Shown: in pieces, positions 14,666 through 22,305 of the stretch
Layout: each line of letters opens with the position of its first letter
How positions within the stretch are numbered: the stretch's first letter is position 1
NCBI RefSeq assembly: GCF_030064675.1
Contig: NZ_CP116413.1
Location: forward strand, 9,106,172 to 9,170,171
Reading direction: 5' to 3'
Length of the DNA stretch: 64,000 nt
Origin: Crossiella sp. CA-258035
GTDB lineage: Bacteria; Actinomycetota; Actinomycetes; Mycobacteriales; Pseudonocardiaceae
The notes under the pieces: model-generated
What the model saw: only the letters and a program-made list of their open reading frames with translations
Database searches by the model: none
What the model was told of the DNA's origin: nothing
Position numbers and translations under genes: made by a program

Positions 14666-15873
14666 GCGACCGTGACCAGGTTGCGGCCGGAGCTCTTGGC
14701 GGCCAGCAGGGCGGAGTCGGCGGCCACCATCAGCTCCGGCAGGCCGTAGCCGTAGCGCGGTGAGGTGGCCACACCGATGCTCACGGTCAGCCCGGAGAGC
14801 TCGTGCTCGCGGCCGTCGGTGGCGGTGGTGGGCACGCGCAGCTGGGCCACCCCGGCGCGCACCCGCTGCGCGGTCCGCTCGGCCTCGCCGGGGGTGGTGT
14901 CCGGCAGCAGCACCACGAACTCCTCGCCGCCGAAGCGGCCGACCAGCTCGCCGTGCCGCACGCTGCCCAGCAGCAGCCTGCCGATCGCGGCCAGCGCGGC
15001 GTCCCCGGCCAGGTGGCCGAGCTGGTCGTTGACCCGCTTGAAGTGGTCCAGGTCGAGCAGCAGCAGCGCGGCGGCGGCCTTGCGGTTGCGGGCGCGGTCC
15101 AGCGCCTCGCGGGCCAGCCGGTCCCAGTGCACGGAGTTGGCCAGGCCGGTCTTGGCGTCCCGCTGGGCCGAGCGCTGCCACTGCGGCAGCTGGGCCGCGC
15201 TCTCCAGCATCAGCAGTGGCGGCGCGGCCAGCAGCAGCCGCAGCGGGTCCTCGGTCATGGCCATCGCCATCAGCCCGCCCAGGCAGACCGCGACCACGCC
15301 GACGGTGACGTCCAGCCGCTGGCCGAACACGTGCTCCGCCTTGGCCGTCGGGGTGCGCAGCCGCAGGCCGACCGCCACGATCATCGCCCGCACCACCAGC
15401 AGGGTGACCCCGGCGGCGATCATGGCGGGCAGGTCGGTGCGCGGGTCGGCCCAGCCGATCACGGTGCGCGCGGCCAGGGTGGCCAGCGCGGTGGCCGAGG
15501 TGGTGAAGATCCAGTGGTGCGGCCGGTGCCGGGGGCTGAGCGCGCCGTGCAGGGCGGGCCCGAGCATCAGCACCACCAGCAGGTTGCCCGGCAGTGCGAA
15601 CACCCCGGCGAGCAGGTAGGCCACGTGCACCGCCCACGGGCTGCGCTGGGGTTCCACCCGCAGCGCGCCGACCACGCTGGTGCCGATGACCACCAGGGCG
15701 GCGGTGGCCACGAGCATGACGAACTTCGGTAGGTCCTCGGTGCGCGGGGCATGCCCGAGCACCATCAACAGAACCGCGGCGGACACTGCGAAACCGTCAA
15801 CCACCAGCCAGTACACCAGCGCCGGTCCACGCAGTGTCCACAGTGGCCAGTCGCGCAAGACGGCCTCCCCCAT
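14662..15873 (-). CDS. Membrane diguanylate cyclase (GGDEF domain)
   Basis: A 403-residue protein: about seven hydrophobic helices (residues 15-230), then a GGDEF domain with DAKTGLANSVHWDRL, DLDHFKRVNDQLGHLAGD and the active-site loop RFGGEEFVVLLP. It should make cyclic di-GMP from two GTP, coupling a membrane-sensed signal to development; in actinomycetes c-di-GMP controls BldD. Upstream of the loop the inhibitory I-site position reads RHGE rather than RxxD, so product inhibition may be altered. No EAL domain is present. ATG 15873 (MGEAVLRDW) is chosen; the frame remains open to 16038, so the N-terminus is uncertain. Confidence 0.85.
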   Translation of the reverse strand: MGEAVLRDWPLWTLRGPALVYWLVVDGFAVSAAVLLMVLGHAPRTEDLPKFVMLVATAALVVIGTSVVGALRVEPQRSPWAVHVAYLLAGVFALPGNLLVVLMLGPALHGALSPRHRPHHWIFTTSATALATLAARTVIGWADPRTDLPAMIAAGVTLLVVRAMIVAVGLRLRTPTAKAEHVFGQRLDVTVGVVAVCLGGLMAMAMTEDPLRLLLAAPPLLMLESAAQLPQWQRSAQRDAKTGLANSVHWDRLAREALDRARNRKAAAALLLLDLDHFKRVNDQLGHLAGDAALAAIGRLLLGSVRHGELVGRFGGEEFVVLLPDTTPGEAERTAQRVRAGVAQLRVPTTATDGREHELSGLTVSIGVATSPRYGYGLPELMVAADSALLAAKSSGRNLVTVA

Positions 15874-16031
15874 GGTGCGGACACCAAGAAACCCGTGGCG
15901 ATGCGTAGCCGGCCCCCTGCCGACCGTCACCCCGCTCAAGGGTGGCACAGATAGTGGCCGTGGACTGCGTCCAAGCGGGGGGATTGGTATGCCGTTGGTG
16001 AGGCAGGATGTCTCCCGTGGGAGAGACGGTG

Positions 16032-17147
16032 ATGCCACTGTGGCGCGCGCTGGTGTGGTTGCGCGTGGTCACCCTGCTGTTCGCCCTCGGCGGGGTGTTG
16101 GTCCACCGCGAGCAGTACGAGCGGGAGTGGCTCGGCTGGGTGGTCTTCGGCGTGATGGCGGCGTGGACCGCGGTCACCGTCTACTGCTACTCCAGGGACA
16201 GCGGCCGCCGGACCTCGGTGGTGGTGGCCGATGTGCTGATCACCGCGGGCCTGCTGCTGGCCTGCTGGTTCGTGCACGACCGGGCCTACATGCTCTCCTC
16301 CGCGCCGACCGTGGTCACGGTGTGGGCGCCGGGCTGCGTGGTGGCCGCCGCGGTGCTGCACGGGCGCGGGCCGGGCATGGCGGCCGGGGCACTCGTGGCC
16401 GGGGTGAGCTGGCTGATCAGGGGCCGGTTCGACACCGACATCGCGCGGGACACCGTGCTGCTGCTCGGGGTCGGCTTCGTCATCGGCCTGGCCTCCTCGG
16501 TGGCCAGGCGTTCGGCCGAACAGCTGCACCGGGCGTTGCAGGCGGAGGCCGCGACCAGGGAGCGGGAGCGGCTGGCCCGCTCCATCCACGACGGCGTGCT
16601 CCAGGTGCTGGCCAGGGTGCGGCGGCGCGGCCGGGAGCTGGGCGGGGAGGCCACCGAGCTGGCCGAGCTGGCCGGCGAGCAGGAGATCGCGTTGCGGGCA
16701 CTGGTCTCCAGCGCGCCACCTGAGTCCACTGTGGACGGTGAGGTGGACCTGCGGCCACAGCTCCAGTTGCTGGCCACGCCCAGGTTCCAGGTCTCCGCGC
16801 CGGCCACCCAGGTGCTGCTGCCCGCGCACACCGCGGCCGAGCTGTGCGCGCTGACCAGAGAAGCACTGTCCAATGTGGACGAACATGCCGGTGCGCAGGC
16901 GCGGGCCTGGGTGCTGGTGGAGGACCTGGGCGAGGAGGTCGTGGTGAGCATCCGCGACGACGGCCCCGGCATCCCGGATGGCCGGATCACCGCGGCCGAG
17001 GCGGAGGGACGAATGGGCATCGCGCAGTCGATCAGGGGACGGGTGCAGGACCTGCATGGCACGCTCGCCCTGCACACCGGCGCCGGGGAGGGCACCGAGT
17101 GGGAGGTCCGCATCCCGAGGCAGACGAGCAAGGGGGGAAGGCGATGA
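16032..17147 (+). CDS. macS: MacS-family sensor histidine kinase
   Basis: A 371-residue membrane kinase. Five or six hydrophobic helices (residues 8-155) precede a HisKA_3 dimerisation domain with ERLARSIHDGVLQVLARVRR (phospho-acceptor His186) and a HATPase_c domain with ALSNVDEHA and DDGPGIPD, plus a late GRMGIAQSIRGR. The IHDGVLQVLA-RRG-ELGG-LAGEQE signature is that of the MacS family, which in Streptomyces controls morphogenesis and antibiotic production. ATG 16032 is chosen because GGGAGAG lies 6 bp upstream; an ATG at 16008 lacks one. It overlaps the response regulator by ATGA, and the two form an operon. Confidence 0.82.
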   Translation: MPLWRALVWLRVVTLLFALGGVLVHREQYEREWLGWVVFGVMAAWTAVTVYCYSRDSGRRTSVVVADVLITAGLLLACWFVHDRAYMLSSAPTVVTVWAPGCVVAAAVLHGRGPGMAAGALVAGVSWLIRGRFDTDIARDTVLLLGVGFVIGLASSVARRSAEQLHRALQAEAATRERERLARSIHDGVLQVLARVRRRGRELGGEATELAELAGEQEIALRALVSSAPPESTVDGEVDLRPQLQLLATPRFQVSAPATQVLLPAHTAAELCALTREALSNVDEHAGAQARAWVLVEDLGEEVVVSIRDDGPGIPDGRITAAEAEGRMGIAQSIRGRVQDLHGTLALHTGAGEGTEWEVRIPRQTSKGGRR

Positions 17148-17803
17148 GCGAGCTGAAGGTGACCGTGATGGTCGTCGACGACCATCCGATCTGGCGCGAC
17201 AGCGTGGCCCGCGACCTGGCCGAACGCGGATTCGAGGTACTGGCCACGGCAGGCGACGGGGACGCCGCGGTGCGCATCGCGCGGGCGGTGCGCCCCGACG
17301 TGGTGCTGATGGACCTCAACATGGGCGAGACCTCCGGCGTGCAGGCGGCCGGGCTGATCACCGCGGAGCTGCGCGAGACCAGGGTGCTGGTGCTCTCCGC
17401 CAGCGGCGAGCACGACGACGTGCTGGAGGCGGTCAAGGCCGGGGCCTCCGGCTACCTGGTGAAGTCGGCCTCGGTGGAGGAGCTGGTCGACGCGGTGCGC
17501 CGGACCGCGGCCGGGGACGCGGTGTTCACCCCGGGCCTGGCCGGGCTGGTGCTCGGCGAGTACCGGCGGATGGCCACCACGCCGGACGGCGGACCGGCCG
17601 CGCCGCAGCTGACCGACCGGGAGACCGAGGTGCTGCGGCTGGTGGCCAAGGGCCTGACCGCGCGGCAGATCGCCACCCGGCTGGTCATCTCGCACCGCAC
17701 GGTGGAGAACCACGTGCAGTCCACCCTGCGCAAGTTGCAGCTGCACAACCGGGTCGAGCTGGCCCGCTACGCCATCGAGCACGGCCTGGACGTCGAGGAG
17801 TGA
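17144..17803 (+). CDS. macR: MacR-family NarL/FixJ response regulator
   Basis: A 219-residue regulator. The receiver domain has acidic DD at 12-13, phospho-acceptor Asp57 (VVLMDLNM) and the switch Lys in GYLVKSAS. A LuxR-type helix-turn-helix covers residues 150-215 (LTDRETEVLRLVAKGLTARQIA and ISHRTVENHVQSTLRKL). The ATG overlaps the kinase stop (ATGA) and follows AGGGGGGAAGG. It is the cognate partner of MacS. Known family targets are cell-envelope and morphology genes; targets here are not visible from the window. Confidence 0.85.
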   Translation: MSELKVTVMVVDDHPIWRDSVARDLAERGFEVLATAGDGDAAVRIARAVRPDVVLMDLNMGETSGVQAAGLITAELRETRVLVLSASGEHDDVLEAVKAGASGYLVKSASVEELVDAVRRTAAGDAVFTPGLAGLVLGEYRRMATTPDGGPAAPQLTDRETEVLRLVAKGLTARQIATRLVISHRTVENHVQSTLRKLQLHNRVELARYAIEHGLDVEE

Positions 17804-17805
17804 GC

Positions 17806-18387
17806 GTGGACGGAGCGCTGGAACAACGGCGACTGCTGGTCTCCGACGCCGAGCGGATGCACGTGGTGCAGCTGCTCGAACGCGCCACCGGCCTGGGCCG
17901 GATCAGCCTGGCCGAGTTCACCCAGCGCTCCGAGGCGGCGCTGGTCGCGCGCACCAGGGGCGAGCTGAACGCGGTGCTGGTGGACGTGCCCGGCATGGTG
18001 CTCAACGAGTCGGTGGCCCGCGGCGAGCTGGTGCTCGGCCACAACGCGATGTCCTCGCTGGAGCGCCGCGGCCGGTGGACCGTGCCGGGCCGGGTGGTGC
18101 TGCGCGGCACCGCGGGCAACACCCTGCTCGACTTCACCGAGGCGGTGATCGCCGAGCCGGTGGTCACCATCGAGCTGCACAACGCGCTCGGCGCGACCTC
18201 GCTCATCCTGCCGCTGGGCGCCACGGTGAACGTGGACTCGCTGGCCATGACCGCGGGCACGGTCACCGACAAGGTCGGCGGCGGCGACCTGCCCGGCGAC
18301 CCGCACTTCATCCTCACCGGCGCGGTCCGCTTCGGCTCGGTGGAGATCAAGCACCCGCCGCGGAAGTCCCGGTTCTTCCGCCGCTAG
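17806..18387 (+). CDS. DUF1707 domain protein downstream of macRS
   Basis: A 193-residue protein with an N-terminal DUF1707 (SHOCT-like) segment, LLVSDAERMHVVQLLERA-GLGRISLAEFTQRSEAALVARTRGEL, followed by a beta-rich domain with SSLERRGRWTVPG and DFTEAVIAEPVVTIEL, as in the cell-wall-active antibiotic response type of protein. No membrane segment is present. The GTG lies 2 bp after the macR stop, so the three genes form one transcript. Co-transcription suggests a role in, or read-out of, envelope signalling, which is inference. It converges on ptsI with a 6-bp gap. Confidence 0.78.
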   Translation: MDGALEQRRLLVSDAERMHVVQLLERATGLGRISLAEFTQRSEAALVARTRGELNAVLVDVPGMVLNESVARGELVLGHNAMSSLERRGRWTVPGRVVLRGTAGNTLLDFTEAVIAEPVVTIELHNALGATSLILPLGATVNVDSLAMTAGTVTDKVGGGDLPGDPHFILTGAVRFGSVEIKHPPRKSRFFRR

Positions 18388-18393
18388 GGCGGT

Positions 18394-20034
18394 TCAGTGC
18401 AGGGCGGCGTGCGCCGCGGTCCTGGCGTGCGCCGGGTCCTTGGCGGCCAGCGCGGCGCGGGCGGCCAGCTGGCAGGCGTCCAGCCGGACCCCGGCCAGCC
18501 GGGCGCCGACCTGGGTCAGCGCGGCGTTGTTCATGGACAGGCTGGTCAGGCCCAGCCCGGTCAGCACGCAGGCCAGGTCGGGGTCGGCCGCGGCCTCGCC
18601 GCACACCCCGGCAGGCTTGCCGGTGGCCGTGGCCGCCTCGCCGACCAGCGCGATCAGCCGGAGCAGCGCGGGCTGCCAGGGGTCGTTGAGGGTGGCCAGC
18701 GCGCCGAGCATGCGGTCGGCGGCGAAGACGTACTGGGCCAGGTCGTTGGTGCCGAGGCTGACGAAGTCCACCGCGTCCAGCACCTCCCGCGCGGCCAGCG
18801 CGGCGGCCGGGATCTCGATCATCACCCCGGCCCTGGTCACCCCGGCGGCCCTGGCCCGCTCGGCGAACCAGGCGGCCTCCTCGGCGGTGGCCACCATCGG
18901 CGCCATCACCGAGACCTCAGCCCCGCTGTCCTCGGTGGCCGCGACGATGGCTTCGAGCTGCCGGTCCAGCACGCCCGCGGCGTCCCTGGCGATGCGCAGG
19001 CCGCGCACGCCCAACGCGGGGTTGGGCTCCTCGACGGTGTTCAGGAAGGGCAGCGGCTTGTCCGCGCCCGCGTCCAGGGTGCGCACCACGACCGGCTTGC
19101 CGACGAAGGGGGCCAGCACCGCGGCGTAGGCGGCCCGCTGGGCGGCCACGGCCGGTTCCTCGGTGGCGGAGAGGAAGCAGAACTCGGTGCGGAACAGGCC
19201 GACGCCCTCGGCGCCGGTGGCCACCGCGGCCTTGGCGTCCTCCGCCGAGCCGACGTTGGCCAGCACCTTCACCCGGTGCCCGTCGGCCAGCTTGCCCACG
19301 CCGTTCCACTCCGCCTTGGGCGCGCGCTCGACCGCGCGCACCTCGACCACGCCCGAGGGCGCGGTGACCAGTCCGGTGCCGCCGTCCACGACCAGGCCCT
19401 CGGCCGCCAGCGCGAGCACGCCGCGGCAGGCGACCACCGCGGGGATGCCCAGCGCGCGGGCCAGGATCGCGGTGTGGCTGGTGGGCCCGCCCTCCTCGGT
19501 GACCAGGGCCAGCACCAGCTCGGGGTCCAGGCCCGCGGTGTCGGCGGGGGCCAGGTCGCGGGCGACCAGGACGCTGGGTCCGGTCAGCGGCGGCACGCCG
19601 GGCATGGGCACGTCCAGCAGGGTGGCCACGATCCGGTCCCGCACGTCGTGCACGTCGCGGACCCGCTCGGCCAGGTAGCCACCCGCGGCGGCGAGCATGG
19701 TGGCGAAGCCGTTGGCCGCCTCGAACACCGCGCGCGGCGCGGGCAGGCTCCGGCCGTTGACCAGCTTCTCCGCCTCGGCCAGCAGCGCGGGGTCGGCGGC
19801 CATCGCGGCGGTGGTCTCCAGCACCACCCGGCCCTCGCCCTCGACCGCGGCGGCCCGCCGGTTCAGCTCAGCGGCCACCGCCTCGGCGGCCGGGCGGATG
19901 CGCGCGGCCTCGGCCGCGGTGTCACCCGGCGCCGGGGTCGCGGGCGGTTCCGGCAGCGGCTCGGCCACCCTGACCACCGGCCCAGCGGCCTGACCTGGGC
20001 TGACTCCGACACCGACAAGCTGAGTCGCGGACAT
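18394..20034 (-). CDS. ptsI: PTS enzyme I (phosphoenolpyruvate-protein phosphotransferase)
   Basis: A 546-residue enzyme I that takes phosphate from PEP and passes it to HPr, the first step of sugar import by the PTS. Visible features are the phospho-histidine motif GGPTSHTAILAR (His187), the PEP-binding GLFRTEFCFLS and MIEIPAAAL/SLGTNDLAQY blocks, and the catalytic cysteine in GVCGEAAAD. Length and domain order are normal for the family. No ptsH or crr is adjacent. The ATG at 20034 lies at the end of a DasR-type palindrome and has no ribosome site, suggesting a leaderless mRNA. It is likely repressed by DasR and released by glucosamine-6-phosphate, by analogy with Streptomyces. Confidence 0.93.
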   Translation of the reverse strand: MSATQLVGVGVSPGQAAGPVVRVAEPLPEPPATPAPGDTAAEAARIRPAAEAVAAELNRRAAAVEGEGRVVLETTAAMAADPALLAEAEKLVNGRSLPAPRAVFEAANGFATMLAAAGGYLAERVRDVHDVRDRIVATLLDVPMPGVPPLTGPSVLVARDLAPADTAGLDPELVLALVTEEGGPTSHTAILARALGIPAVVACRGVLALAAEGLVVDGGTGLVTAPSGVVEVRAVERAPKAEWNGVGKLADGHRVKVLANVGSAEDAKAAVATGAEGVGLFRTEFCFLSATEEPAVAAQRAAYAAVLAPFVGKPVVVRTLDAGADKPLPFLNTVEEPNPALGVRGLRIARDAAGVLDRQLEAIVAATEDSGAEVSVMAPMVATAEEAAWFAERARAAGVTRAGVMIEIPAAALAAREVLDAVDFVSLGTNDLAQYVFAADRMLGALATLNDPWQPALLRLIALVGEAATATGKPAGVCGEAAADPDLACVLTGLGLTSLSMNNAALTQVGARLAGVRLDACQLAARAALAAKDPAHARTAAHAALH

Positions 20035-20045
20035 GGTCTAGACCA
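20034..20045. promoter_or_regulatory. DasR-type (dre) operator at the ptsI start
   Basis: TGGTCTAGACCA is a perfect 12-bp palindrome, identical to the core of the streptomycete dre consensus (ACTGGTCTAGACCACT). It extends to ATGGTCTAGACCAT at 20033-20046 and includes part of the ptsI start codon, so a bound GntR-type repressor would block transcription. DasR is known to bind the core upstream of pts genes in Streptomyces; dasR itself is not in this window. Confidence 0.8.
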
Positions 20046-20273
20046 TACCCAAGAACCGGCACACCGCGCCCCGCGCGACAGGCGCCAGTTGACCGTGACC
20101 CGGATCACGTAGCAGCACGGCCCGCCCTCCTCGACTCGAATGGCGCTCCTGGATTTCCTACCGACTGTAGCCGGGCCCCGCGGCGGAACAACCCCAATGC
20201 GGGACCCCCCATCACACTCGCCTGCCAATAACCTGCCCCGGTCAATTCCGGCAACCGTTCCTGGGAGCAGCAC

Positions 20274-20927
20274 GTGAGACGACCGACCGGCCTGGCCACG
20301 GCCGCCACCCTGGCGGTGACCTGCACGGCTGCCCTCGGCGCCGGATCAGCCGCAGCGGCCGGAATTGACCCCGACGAGGCCGCGCCGGGCATTCCCGCGA
20401 ACCAGTCCGACCCATTGCCGGAATTCCCCGACCCGGCCCGCCGGGCGCCGAACCACCTCGGCGACTACGTGTGGCTCGATCGCAATCGCCCGCCCCGGAC
20501 GGGCCAGCCGTCAGCGGTGAACCGGCTGGGCGACTACGTGTGGATCGACTCCAACCACAACGGGCAGCAGGACGCGCCGGAGCCGGGTGCGCCGGAGGTC
20601 ACGGTCACCGTGCTCACCGCGGCAGGCGCCGAGGTGACCAGCACCACCACCGACGCCTACGGCACCTACCAGGCCGGCGAGCTACCGGACGGGGACTACC
20701 AGGTGTGCGTGGCGCTGAAGAACCTGCCGCCGGTGGTGGCCGAGCACATGCCGGGACCGCCGCACGCGGGCCAGGACACCGCGGACTCCGACGCCGATCC
20801 GGCCACCGGCTGCACCGAGCCGGTGCGACTCGGGCCCGAGCACCGGGAGGACCGCACGCTGGACATCGGCCTCGGCCGGGACTACGTGTGGGTGGACAAG
20901 CCGAAGGGCCGCCACCTCCCCAGATGA
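20274..20927 (+). CDS. Secreted SdrD B-like domain protein
   Basis: A 217-residue exported protein. The signal peptide ends near AAAA (residue 28). The mature part has an SdrD/Cna-B-like fold starting LGDYVWIDSNHNGQQDAPEPG and containing YGTYQAGELPDGDYQVCV. A truncated copy of the opening motif (LGDYVWLDRNRPP) precedes it and a third DYVWVD occurs near the C-terminus. Acidic DSDADP residues fit calcium binding. There is no LPXTG sorting signal. The GTG start has GGGAG upstream. It may be a surface or adhesion module; the partner is unknown. A hairpin overlaps the stop codon. Confidence 0.72.
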   Translation: MRRPTGLATAATLAVTCTAALGAGSAAAAGIDPDEAAPGIPANQSDPLPEFPDPARRAPNHLGDYVWLDRNRPPRTGQPSAVNRLGDYVWIDSNHNGQQDAPEPGAPEVTVTVLTAAGAEVTSTTTDAYGTYQAGELPDGDYQVCVALKNLPPVVAEHMPGPPHAGQDTADSDADPATGCTEPVRLGPEHREDRTLDIGLGRDYVWVDKPKGRHLPR

Positions 20928-20936
20928 CGGCCCTTC
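20903..20936 (+). terminator. Terminator hairpin spanning the SdrD-B-like stop codon
   Basis: GAAGGGCCG (20903-20911) and CGGCCCTTC (20928-20936) form a 9-bp stem; the loop contains the stop codon. A second small hairpin (GTGTCAG/CTGACAC, 20941-20965) follows. There is no clear T run. Confidence 0.55.
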
Positions 20937-21168
20937 CCCTGTGTCAGTCGTCCCCCGCCTGACACAACGTTCTCTTCCGTCCACCCCCTCGTCACTGCCC
21001 GCGACGGCGGAGCAGGCACCTTGTGCACGGAAAAGACCTTGGTGCCGCCTCCCGGGGAGGGGCACCTCCGGCTCCCACGACACACACTCTGCCCGCAAGG
21101 GACGGTCCGAGACATCCGTGCGAATACCTACATCTCGCACGGGTTAACCCTTCGTGATCTGTTGGCTA
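20937..21168. other. Intergenic region before the ribose operon
   Basis: Between the secreted protein and rbsR no gene is seen. It holds the GTGTCAG/CTGACAC hairpin at 20941-20965 and a GGTGCC...GGCACC hairpin at 21041-21066 with a GC-rich stem (one imperfect position). The segment after 21130 is markedly more A+T-rich and leads into the rbs operators. Confidence 0.5.
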
Positions 21169-21233
21169 CTGTAACGATACAGAACTTTTGGCGGCTTGTG
21201 TAATCGAATAACCTTGGTCTGTAATCGAATACA
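21169..21233. promoter_or_regulatory. Three LacI-type operator sites before rbsR
   Basis: Three elements share a central CG and near-palindromic arms: CTGTAACGATACAG (21169-21182), TGTAATCGAATA (21199-21210) and TGTAATCGAATACA (21220-21233). The last two are direct copies 21 bp apart, two helical turns. LacI-family operators are typically such palindromes with a central CG. They lie 68-132 bp upstream of the rbsR start, so autoregulation of the whole operon by RbsR is inferred. Confidence 0.6.
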
Positions 21234-21300
21234 CAACGGAACGTAGTAAGTCAGATACACGACGGGGGACTTCCCCACCCACGTCTGGAGGATCGGGTCG

Positions 21301-22305
21301 TTGGCGACCATGAAGGACGTTGCGCTGCGTGCGGGCGTCTCCACCGCCACGGTGTCCCGGGTACTCAACGGCCATGCCGCACCCACCGACGCCACTCGCG
21401 AACGCGTGCTCACCGCGGTCGCGGAACTGGGTTACCGGCCCAACGTGCTGGCCCGGTCCCTGCGCATGCACAGCACCCAGACCCTGGGCCTGGTGATCAG
21501 CGACCTGCTGAACCCGTTCTTCGGCGAGATCGCCAGGGCGGTCGAGGACGAGGCGCGCAGGCACGGCTACTGCGTGGTCTTCGGCAACGCCGACGAGAGC
21601 GACGAGCAGCAGCGGCGCTACGTGCGCACCCTGCTCGACCGCAGGGTCGACGGCCTGCTGGTGTGCCCGGCCAGTGACGACCCGGAATGGCTGGCCGAGG
21701 TGACCGACAGCGGCGTGCCGCTGGTGCTGCTGGACCGCGCGGTGCCGGCCAGCGACGCCCCGGTGATCATGGCCGACGGCACCGCCGCCCTGCGCGAGCT
21801 GGCCAAACACCTGCTGAGCCTGGGTCACCAGCGGATCGGCGTGATCGCCGGGCCGGAGAACACCAGCACCGGCCGGGAGCGGCTGGCCGCGTTCACCTCG
21901 GCGCTGGCCGAGCTGGGCCTGGCCGCGCAGGCCACCCAGATCGCGCACGGCGACTTCCGCCGGGCCAGCGGCGCCCGCGCCGCCGGTGAGCTGCTCGACC
22001 TCGCCGAGCCGCCCAGCGTGCTGGTGGCGATGGACAACCTGATGGGCCTCGGCGCGCTGGAAGAGCTGCGCAGGCGGCGGCTGCGGCTGCCCGATGACGT
22101 CGGCCTGGCCGTCTACGACGACCTGGCCTGGTTCCCGCTGTTCGATCCACCGATCACCGTGGTCGCCCAGCCCACCGAGGAGATGGGCAGCGCCGCCGTG
22201 CGCGAGCTGCTCGGGCTCATCTCGGGCGACCGCGCGCAGGACGTGAGTCTGTCGGCCAAGTTGATCGCCCGCGGCTCGTGTGGCGAACCCGGAGGAATTG
22301 CATGA
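21301..22305 (+). CDS. rbsR: LacI-family regulator of the ribose operon
   Basis: A 334-residue LacI/GalR repressor. The N-terminal helix-turn-helix is MKDVALRAGVSTATVSRVLN, with the hinge helix at ARSLRMHSTQTLGLVI, followed by a periplasmic-binding-like sugar domain (SDLLNPFFGEIARAVEDEA, VDGLLVCPASDD, GHQRIGVIAGP). It is the first gene of the ribose operon and probably represses it until ribose or a ribose phosphate binds. TTG 21301 is chosen because GGAGGA (21287-21292) is 8 bp upstream; ATG 21310 would be 17 bp away. Its stop overlaps the rbsA start (ATGA). Confidence 0.85.
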   Translation: MATMKDVALRAGVSTATVSRVLNGHAAPTDATRERVLTAVAELGYRPNVLARSLRMHSTQTLGLVISDLLNPFFGEIARAVEDEARRHGYCVVFGNADESDEQQRRYVRTLLDRRVDGLLVCPASDDPEWLAEVTDSGVPLVLLDRAVPASDAPVIMADGTAALRELAKHLLSLGHQRIGVIAGPENTSTGRERLAAFTSALAELGLAAQATQIAHGDFRRASGARAAGELLDLAEPPSVLVAMDNLMGLGALEELRRRRLRLPDDVGLAVYDDLAWFPLFDPPITVVAQPTEEMGSAAVRELLGLISGDRAQDVSLSAKLIARGSCGEPGGIA

